From Muribaculaceae bacterium (GTDB lineage: Bacteria > Bacteroidota > Bacteroidia > Bacteroidales > Muribaculaceae): DNA of 5,235 bases. The stretch covers positions 1-5,235 of the forward strand of contig JAFLTK010000082.1 of assembly GCA_022511505.1 (NCBI GenBank), in the 5' to 3' direction. A program made the translations under genes and the position numbers. The notes under the pieces are model-generated. The model was given only the letters and a program-made list of their open reading frames with translations, was not told where the DNA came from and did no database searches. Of the stretch, positions 1 to 5,235 are shown in pieces (positions within the stretch are counted from its first letter, which is position 1; every line of letters starts with the position of its first letter).

Positions 1-154
1 AATAACGTTGAGATTAGTTAGCACCGCTGCTCTTCGTTTCGATATTAGATAACAGCTATCGCACGGGGATGTGGGTAGGATGATGTGCAGTGAATTGAAA
101 AGATGTTATTGAATATTAAAAAATGTTACAAATTGAAATTTGGTGGCCAAAATG
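1..154. other. Leading non-coding region, no supportable gene
   Basis: No convincing coding sequence is present. All three + strand frames hit stops early: TAG at 19-21 and TAA at 50-52, for example, so at most 16 codons of an upstream gene's end could lie at 2-52. The - strand has one frame open from about 104 to 1 but no ATG. The sequence becomes strongly AT-rich after about position 95, as expected for a promoter region. I see no terminator hairpin with a T-tract and no tRNA-like fold. Confidence 0.6.
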
Positions 155-186
155 TTTTCTGCTTAATTAAGTTTTATTTATTTTTG
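155..186 (+). promoter_or_regulatory. Bacteroidota-type sigma-ABfr promoter for the three-gene block
   Basis: TATTTTTG at 179-186 matches the Bacteroidota -7 consensus TAnnTTTG exactly. A TTTT at 155-158 sits 20 nt upstream, where the -33 TTTG element is expected, and matches 3 of 4 bases. This would place the transcription start near 190-195 and give a leader of about 40 nt before the ATG at 232. The spacer contains a 10-bp palindrome, CTTAATTAAG (162-171), which might be an operator but is AT-rich enough to arise by chance. No comparable promoter is seen before the second or third gene. The consensus is established for Bacteroides; its use here is inferred from position. Confidence 0.6.
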
Positions 187-231
187 TAAAATAACAGAAG
201 GAGTACCCTACACCTTAAAACTAATTCGCTG

Positions 232-3200
232 ATGATGAAAACAAAAAGAAAGGCGACAAGAGCGGCGTTAGTCGCTGTTTCACTGATGTTTGCGACCGGT
301 ATTGCCGGTGCAACAACCTTCACCGCCGAGCAAAAGGCAAAAGTTAATGCGGCCTTGAGCACTATAAAGGCCGATGTCCATAACCCGGTTGGCAAGATTG
401 TTGTCGACAGTGTTGAAATAAACGACAAGGCTCGAAAAGTGACGGTCTTTTGTAGCGAGGAACTTGCCTATCGCTCGTTGACCCCGGCACTTGCCACCGA
501 GATAAAATCTACAATTGCCGAGTCATTACCTGCCGATTTGAAGAAATATAAACTGACTGTCAACTGTGGCACGTGGCCCATCGAGCAGCTGACAACCGAT
601 GCCAAGATAAAAATGAGCGGTCCGCGCGAAAAAGCGCGTTTCGTATACCACGAGGAAGGCCCTCGTGCGCCTAAGGGTCTTGATGGCTCGAATATCGCTC
701 TTTGGCAGAGCCACGGTTATTATTATGAGCCATCGCTCAATCGCTGGGAGTGGCAGCGCGCCCGCATCTTTGAGACCGTTGAGGACCTCTATCCCCAGAG
801 CTATGTGATGCCCTACTTGATGCCGATGCTTGAAAATGCCGGTGCCTACGTGATGTCGCCCCGCGAGCGTGACATTAGCCGTGTTGAGATTATTGTTGAC
901 AACGACCCCGGCCTTGCCTGGAAAGGGTACACCGAGAGTGGCGAAGGATGGTCAGATGGGCCCGGCACCGGATTTGCCTATAAGAAATCAGTTTTGGGCG
1001 ACGGCGACAATCCGTTCAAGGAAGGAACCGCCCGCGCAGTCAAAACCGTCAAAGCCGGTAGCAAAAAAGGCGAGGCATCGGCGACATGGAGCGCAATTAT
1101 TCCCGAGGCCGGCGAATATGCCGTCTATGTTTCCTACGCGTCACTTCCCCAAAGCGCTACCGATGCCCGATATACCATTCACACCAGTGCCGGCGATCGC
1201 CACGCGCGCGTAAACCAACAGATGGGCGGCGGAACTTGGATTTATTTAGGTCACTATCCCTTGGCAGCCGGCGAGCAACCGGTAGTGTCGCTTTCAAACG
1301 TCAGTGACAAGGTCGGAGCAGTTGTCAGTGCCGATGCCGTCAAGATTGGCGGAGGTATGGGCAACGTTGCCCGCTATGTAGAGACCGAGAAAGCGAAGGC
1401 CGACGGCGTTGAGGGCACTCCGCAAGTGAGCGGTTATCCCCGCTTCACCGAGGGTGCACGCTATTGGCTGCAGTGGGCCGGCATGCCTGAGAGCGTTTAC
1501 ACTATGAGCGGTAACCAAAACGACTACCGTGATGACTATTGCAGCCGCGGCCTCTGGGTGAACTACCTTGCCGGAGGCTCGTCAATGAACCCCGACGCAG
1601 AGGGCCTGAAAATCCCCGTAGACCTGTCGTTTGCGTTCCACACCGACGCCGGTACAACTCCTAACGACTCGATCATCGGCACACTCTCAATCTATTGCAG
1701 TCACTCGCAAGGTCGCGACTACCTTGGCAACGGCACACCGCGCATCGCTTCTCGCCGCATGAGCGACCTGATTGCAACCGAAATAGTCGAGGATATCCGC
1801 GCCAACTACGAGCCCAACTGGACTCGCCGCGCAATGTGGGACAAAGAGTATCACGAAGCACGCTCGCCCGAGGTGCCCTCAATGTTGCTCGAATTGTTGA
1901 GCCACCAGAATTTCGCCGACATGAAATATGGACTCGACCCGACATTCCGTTTCACCGTTTCGCGCGCTATATATAAAGGTATGCTTAAATTCATCGCCGA
2001 ACGCGATGGACGTCCCTACGTCGTTCAGCCGCTTCCCGTTCAGGCTCCCGCTATCAGTTACACGGGTCGCAACGGCGATGCCGCTACCTACACGCTGACA
2101 TGGACCGCGACAGATGACCCGAGTGAGCCTACTGCCGCTCCCACATATTATATAATAGAGGAGCGAGTGAACGGTGGTGCCTTCGCCCCCGTTGCACGCG
2201 TCGAGAGCACAAGTTATGACATCAACGTGACCGACGATGCCATTCATTCCTACCGAGTTGTTGCCGGAAACGACGGCGGCGTTTCGTTCCCTTGCGAAGT
2301 CCTGGCTCTCAAAGCCGGCGAGGGAGCGCCCGACGTGATGATTGTCAACGGCTTTACCCGCGTTTCGGGTCCCGACACGTTTGATTCGGGCGAAATTGCC
2401 GGTTTCTATAGCGTGCGCGACGGCGGTGTGCCCGACCGAGTTGATATTAACCACATCGGCAAAATGTTTGAGTTCCGTCGCGAGATTCCTTGGATGGACG
2501 ACGATGCCGCCGGTTTTGGTGCATCACGTGCCGACTACGAGGACCGCGTCATTGCCGGTAACACCCACGACTATGTGTATACCCATGGTGTAGCCGTTGC
2601 TTCAACCGGACACTCGTTTATTTCATCAAGTGTAGCCGCATGGACCGAGACCGCAGCTGATGGCAAAACCCCCGCTGTCGTCGACCTCATCCTTGGCAAG
2701 CAAAAGGAAATTAAAGTTGGTACCGGCGCGTATGGTACTAAATACAAGAGTTTTACACCCGAGTTGCAAAAGGCTATCGAGCAATATACCGCCGGAGGAG
2801 GGTCTATCCTTGTTACCGGTTCATACGTTGCCACCGACCTCTGGGACAATCCTTATTCAAGCCCCGAGACACTCGATAGCGACCAGCGCTTTGCAACCGA
2901 CGTTCTCGGTTATCACTGGCGCGTGGGGCAGGCTTCGGTCGAAGGCACGGCCTTTGAGGTGCCGTCGCGCTTCAAAGAGTTTAACGGCGGTCGTTTCAGT
3001 TTCTACAATACCCAGAACGCCGACAGTTATGTAGTCGAGTCGCCCGACTCGTTCTATCCCGCCGATGACAATACCGGCGCCGTCATCATGCGCTATGGCG
3101 AGAACAATCTTGTAGCAGGTACGGCAATGGACAATGGCAAGTATCGCACTGTTGTAATCGGTTTCCCGCTTGAGTCGATAATGGGCGCTCATGACCGTAA

Positions 3201-3240
3201 CAGCCTTATGGCTCAGTCACTCAAATTCCTTAGCAAATAA
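232..3240 (+). CDS. Exported amidase-like protein with inserted golvesin domain, FnIII and GATase-like C-terminus ('xanthan lyase' family)
   Basis: A 1002-residue protein of a Bacteroidales family usually annotated 'golvesin C-terminal-like domain' or 'xanthan lyase'. Residues 1-27 form a Sec signal peptide (KTKRK, hydrophobic core, likely cleavage after AGA at 27; no lipobox), so it acts in the periplasm or outside. Residues about 50-122 resemble a GerMN-like alpha/beta domain, with Cys74 and Cys112 possibly paired. The catalytic part resembles Amidase_3, a zinc peptidoglycan amidase, but is split: SHG with His161, ETVEDL with Glu181/Glu184 and AGAYVMSPRERD come first; a golvesin-like beta insert (about 222-375, with VDNDPG and GTWIYLG) follows; then AFHTDAG with His470 and MLLELLSHQN with Glu554 complete the site. 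An FnIII-like domain lies at about 606-699 and a Rossmann/GATase-like domain at about 700-1002. There is no type IX sorting domain. The start is the first of two adjacent ATGs; ATG 235 is equally possible. Polysaccharide-lyase activity has no visible support; amidase activity is inferred from retained zinc ligands. Confidence 0.88.
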   Translation: MMKTKRKATRAALVAVSLMFATGIAGATTFTAEQKAKVNAALSTIKADVHNPVGKIVVDSVEINDKARKVTVFCSEELAYRSLTPALATEIKSTIAESLPADLKKYKLTVNCGTWPIEQLTTDAKIKMSGPREKARFVYHEEGPRAPKGLDGSNIALWQSHGYYYEPSLNRWEWQRARIFETVEDLYPQSYVMPYLMPMLENAGAYVMSPRERDISRVEIIVDNDPGLAWKGYTESGEGWSDGPGTGFAYKKSVLGDGDNPFKEGTARAVKTVKAGSKKGEASATWSAIIPEAGEYAVYVSYASLPQSATDARYTIHTSAGDRHARVNQQMGGGTWIYLGHYPLAAGEQPVVSLSNVSDKVGAVVSADAVKIGGGMGNVARYVETEKAKADGVEGTPQVSGYPRFTEGARYWLQWAGMPESVYTMSGNQNDYRDDYCSRGLWVNYLAGGSSMNPDAEGLKIPVDLSFAFHTDAGTTPNDSIIGTLSIYCSHSQGRDYLGNGTPRIASRRMSDLIATEIVEDIRANYEPNWTRRAMWDKEYHEARSPEVPSMLLELLSHQNFADMKYGLDPTFRFTVSRAIYKGMLKFIAERDGRPYVVQPLPVQAPAISYTGRNGDAATYTLTWTATDDPSEPTAAPTYYIIEERVNGGAFAPVARVESTSYDINVTDDAIHSYRVVAGNDGGVSFPCEVLALKAGEGAPDVMIVNGFTRVSGPDTFDSGEIAGFYSVRDGGVPDRVDINHIGKMFEFRREIPWMDDDAAGFGASRADYEDRVIAGNTHDYVYTHGVAVASTGHSFISSSVAAWTETAADGKTPAVVDLILGKQKEIKVGTGAYGTKYKSFTPELQKAIEQYTAGGGSILVTGSYVATDLWDNPYSSPETLDSDQRFATDVLGYHWRVGQASVEGTAFEVPSRFKEFNGGRFSFYNTQNADSYVVESPDSFYPADDNTGAVIMRYGENNLVAGTAMDNGKYRTVVIGFPLESIMGAHDRNSLMAQSLKFLSK

Positions 3241-3273
3241 ATCAAACTACAATTATAGATAATCAAGACAACC

Positions 3274-4683
3274 ATGAAAATGATTGATTGCTTTATAGTA
3301 AAAGGCACCGAAGATGCTAATAAAGCGAGCATCAAGTCGCTGGAAGAGTCGCCCGTAGTGGCGAGAGTTGAAGTAGTTGACTCGATTCGTTCAACTGCCG
3401 ACGTTAAGGCTATCGCCGCCTCAGCGACCGCTCCCTATACATTAATATATACAGGAGTCAACCACCTGCAACCCGGTTACCTCGCTCTCGAGCGTCTTGT
3501 CCACATCGCCAATGACACCGACGCCGCCATGCTCTATAGCGACTACTATGCCGCTACTGCCGACGGTACGGTAAAAAATGCGCCCGTTATAGACTATCAA
3601 GAGGGCTCGCTCAGAGATGATTTTGAATTTGGCGGGATGATACTGTTTAAAACTGCCAAACTTCGCGAAGCAGTTGAGCAACTGAAGACCGACTATGATT
3701 TTGCCGGACTCTATTCTCTGCGCTTGGCGTTGTCGAGACTTGGCTCGATAGTTCATGTCAACGAATATTTATACACTGATGCCGAGACCGACACTCGCGC
3801 CTCGGGTAAAAAGATTTTCGACTATGTTGACCCCAAAAACCGCGCCGTGCAAATCGAGATGGAAAAGGCTTGTACCGAGCACCTTAAAGCAATCGGTGCA
3901 TATCTTGCACCCAACTTTGAAGATGTCGACTTGAATGGTGGCGAGTTTCCCGTTGAGGCAACGGTGTTGATTCCTGTTCGCAACCGTGTGCGCACCATCG
4001 CCGATGCCATCCGCAGCGCGTTGAGCCAAGAAACCGACTTTGATTTCAACGTTATTGTTGTCGACAATCACTCGACCGACGGCACCACCGAAATCATCGC
4101 CGGTATTGCAGCCGAAGACCGTCGCGTTGTCCATATCATCCCCGAGCGCAAAGACCTCGGTATTGGCGGTTGCTGGAACCTCGGCGCCAACGATAGCCGT
4201 TGCGGACGCTTTGCCGTTCAACTCGACAGTGACGACGTCTATTCGGGTCCCGACACGCTGGCAAAAATTGTCAAGGCTTTCTATGACCAAAAATGTGGCA
4301 TGGTTGTCGGTACCTACAAATTGACCGATATTGACATGAACACCATTCCCCCCGGCATCATAGACCACAAAGAGTGGACCGACGATAATGGACGCAATAA
4401 CGCGTTGCGCATCAATGGTTTAGGCGCTCCACGCGCATTTTTTACCCCGATGTTGCGCGAAATTGGCGTTCCCAACACATCATACGGCGAGGACTATGCC
4501 CTCGGGCTTGCGTTCTCGCGTCGCCACCGCATCGGCCGCATCTGGGATGTTCTCTACCTGTGCCGTCGCTGGGAGGATAACAGCGACGCCGCCCTTGACC
4601 GCGTTAAAATGAACGGCCACAATCTCTACAAGGACCGTATTCGCACATGGGAAGTAATTGCTCGACGTCGTCTCAACAGTTAA
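3274..4683 (+). CDS. Family 2 glycosyltransferase with degenerate N-terminal GT-A-like half
   Basis: A 469-residue protein without signal peptide or membrane segments, so probably a cytoplasmic or peripheral enzyme moving a sugar from a nucleotide-sugar donor. The C-terminal half (about 228-440) is a standard GT2 GT-A domain: VLIPVRNR (231-238), nucleotide-binding VDNHSTDGT (263-271), the metal-binding DSD at 318-320, a probable catalytic YGEDY with Glu406-Asp407, and CRRWEDNS (430-437), like the RW motif of this clan. Residues 1 to about 210 look like a second, decayed GT-A fold: LIYTG (57-61) stands where a DxD would fall, followed by MLYSDYY (to residue 92) and QEGSLRDDFEFGG (109-121), which I recall as conserved in Bacteroidales relatives. 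It starts 33 nt after the amidase-like gene and ends 11 nt before the next, so it is likely co-transcribed. No Shine-Dalgarno precedes the ATG at 3274; ATG 3280 is a possible alternative. Donor and acceptor cannot be told from the sequence. Confidence 0.9.
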   Translation: MKMIDCFIVKGTEDANKASIKSLEESPVVARVEVVDSIRSTADVKAIAASATAPYTLIYTGVNHLQPGYLALERLVHIANDTDAAMLYSDYYAATADGTVKNAPVIDYQEGSLRDDFEFGGMILFKTAKLREAVEQLKTDYDFAGLYSLRLALSRLGSIVHVNEYLYTDAETDTRASGKKIFDYVDPKNRAVQIEMEKACTEHLKAIGAYLAPNFEDVDLNGGEFPVEATVLIPVRNRVRTIADAIRSALSQETDFDFNVIVVDNHSTDGTTEIIAGIAAEDRRVVHIIPERKDLGIGGCWNLGANDSRCGRFAVQLDSDDVYSGPDTLAKIVKAFYDQKCGMVVGTYKLTDIDMNTIPPGIIDHKEWTDDNGRNNALRINGLGAPRAFFTPMLREIGVPNTSYGEDYALGLAFSRRHRIGRIWDVLYLCRRWEDNSDAALDRVKMNGHNLYKDRIRTWEVIARRRLNS

Positions 4684-4694
4684 TACTTTAAGGC

Positions 4695-5235
4695 ATGACA
4701 GCAGAATGTAATCTATCCCTTGCCCGGGCGGTTGAGAACCTATTGGAACAGCAGTTGACAGCGTGGCCCTTGGCGGCACAAAATTATGAAGCGTTAAGGA
4801 ATGTGCGTGTCAAGGAAGTTCCGGTAGGGGAGACCACGATAAAAGTGCAGTTCAACCCGTCGCGTATCGTCTCGACAGGCGCGAAGGTTGATGCAAAGAG
4901 CATTGCCGAACGTCGTTGTTTCCTTTGCGAGGAAAATCGACCCGCCGAACAACGCGGTGTTGACTTTGGCGAATATGTCGTTTTGGTTAATCCGTTCCCA
5001 ATCTTCCCGCGCCATCTGACCATACCGTCGCGCCATCATGAGCCACAAATTCTCGGTAAACGAGTAGCCGATATGGCTCAATTGGCCAAAGAGTTACCCG
5101 ACTATACCATTTTCTATAACGGTGCTCGCTGTGGAGCCTCGGCGCCTGACCACGTTCATTTTCAGGCCGGAAACAGCGATTTCCTCCCCTTGCAATCGAT
5201 GCTTGAGGGTACATCGATTGCAAGGGGAGGAAATC
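4695..5235 (+). CDS. DUF4922 protein, HIT/GalT-like nucleotidyltransferase or phosphorylase (partial, 3' end missing)
   Basis: The frame is open from ATG 4695 to the window end, giving 180 codons of an incomplete gene. An in-frame TAA at 4689-4691 precedes the ATG and the next Met is far inside, so the start is secure. The sequence matches what I know of DUF4922, a Bacteroidota family related to the HIT superfamily (GalT, Ap4A phosphorylase, GDP-galactose phosphorylase). Supporting motifs, in order, are RRCFLCEENRP (73-83) with CxxC at Cys75/Cys78, possibly zinc-binding; VNPFPIFPRHLTIPS (98-112), like the NPxP...H core of GalT enzymes; and GASAPDHVHFQAG (147-159) with HxHxQ at His153, His155 and Gln157, where the central His would be the nucleophile. 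It follows the glycosyltransferase by 11 nt, fitting a role in making or phosphorolysing a nucleotide-sugar, but no activity is established here. Codons from about residue 173 on lie in the second arm of a terminal inverted repeat and may not be genuine. Confidence 0.82.
   Translation, partial: MTAECNLSLARAVENLLEQQLTAWPLAAQNYEALRNVRVKEVPVGETTIKVQFNPSRIVSTGAKVDAKSIAERRCFLCEENRPAEQRGVDFGEYVVLVNPFPIFPRHLTIPSRHHEPQILGKRVADMAQLAKELPDYTIFYNGARCGASAPDHVHFQAGNSDFLPLQSMLEGTSIARGGN
5178..5235. repeat. Perfect 24-bp inverted repeat at the window end, probable fold-back artefact
   Basis: Bases 5178-5201 (beginning GATTTCCTCCCC) are the exact reverse complement of 5212-5235 (ending GGGGAGGAAATC), separated by the 10-nt loop CTTGAGGGTA. 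All 24 pairs match and the right arm stops exactly at the last base, so the true repeat could extend further. It lies within the DUF4922 reading frame: the left arm encodes the plausible family sequence DFLPLQSM, while the right arm encodes SIARGGN, which I do not recognise as family sequence. No T-tract follows, so it is not a typical terminator. A contig end folding back on itself, from a chimeric read or assembly error, is the simplest reading; a natural hairpin is possible but unlikely inside a conserved gene. Confidence 0.93.

Noticed and set aside
1..104. Ends of possible upstream genes on either strand
   Set aside because: Only 16 codons are open on the + strand (2-52), and the - strand frame lacks an ATG; neither shows recognisable protein sequence.
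197..203. GAAGGAG, a perfect-looking Shine-Dalgarno
   Set aside because: It ends 28 nt before ATG 232 and no in-frame start codon lies at a proper distance; Bacteroidota rarely rely on such sites.
174..428. An 84-codon - strand frame overlapping the promoter and signal peptide region
   Set aside because: It is the complement of the signal peptide and leader; its hydrophobic look comes from the antisense of that segment. No independent support.
1879..2454. A 191-codon open frame on the - strand inside the amidase-like gene
   Set aside because: Antisense to well-conserved coding sequence including the Glu554 motif; no promoter or family resemblance seen.
2364..4257. A 16-nt exact direct repeat, TTCGGGTCCCGACACG, at 2364-2379 and 4242-4257
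   Set aside because: Both copies are in frame and encode SGPDT in unrelated proteins with the same preferred codons; most likely coincidence rather than a regulatory or recombination site.
3769..4368. A 199-codon open frame on the - strand inside the glycosyltransferase gene
   Set aside because: It is fully antisense to a gene with clear GT2 motifs, its translation has no recognisable family features, and such mirror frames are common with this codon bias.
5178..5235. The terminal inverted repeat as a rho-independent terminator or attachment site
   Set aside because: It lies within the open DUF4922 frame, has no T-tract, and its right arm ends exactly at the last base, which fits an end artefact better.

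Overview
The window looks like a chromosomal fragment from a Bacteroidota gut-type bacterium (order Bacteroidales; a Muribaculaceae-like source is my guess from overall feel, not proven). The reasons are recognisable Bacteroidales-specific protein families, a Bacteroidota-type promoter (TAnnTTTG at -7) in front of the first gene, and genes without usable Shine-Dalgarno sites. All coding is on the + strand, in one tight block of three genes, the last cut by the window end.

Layout: 1-154 is AT-rich non-coding sequence in which I see no supportable gene. A promoter at about 155-186 precedes gene 1 (232-3240), a 1002-residue exported protein of the kind often labelled 'xanthan lyase' or 'golvesin C-terminal-like domain protein' in Bacteroidales. 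Its sequence reads as a zinc N-acetylmuramoyl-L-alanine-amidase-like catalytic domain split by an inserted golvesin-type beta domain, followed by a fibronectin-III-like domain and a Rossmann/GATase-like C-terminal domain. After 33 nt comes gene 2 (3274-4683), a cytoplasmic two-part family 2 glycosyltransferase whose N-terminal half looks like a decayed GT-A domain and whose C-terminal half keeps all the usual GT2 motifs. After 11 nt comes gene 3 (4695 to the window end), the N-terminal 180 residues of a DUF4922 protein with CxxC and HxHxQ motifs of the HIT/GalT/Ap4A-phosphorylase superfamily.

Taken together, an envelope amidase-like protein, a glycosyltransferase and a nucleotidyl-transferase/phosphorylase-like protein in one apparent operon suggest a cell-envelope glycan function: nucleotide-sugar handling (gene 3), sugar transfer (gene 2) and periplasmic or surface processing (gene 1). 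This is inference; no substrate can be read from the sequence.

The last 58 bases (5178-5235) are a perfect 24-bp inverted repeat with a 10-nt loop that ends exactly at the window end, inside gene 3. The likeliest explanation is a fold-back chimera or assembly artefact at a contig end, so the last dozen or so codons of gene 3 should not be trusted. I found no CRISPR array, RNA gene, insertion sequence or defence system.
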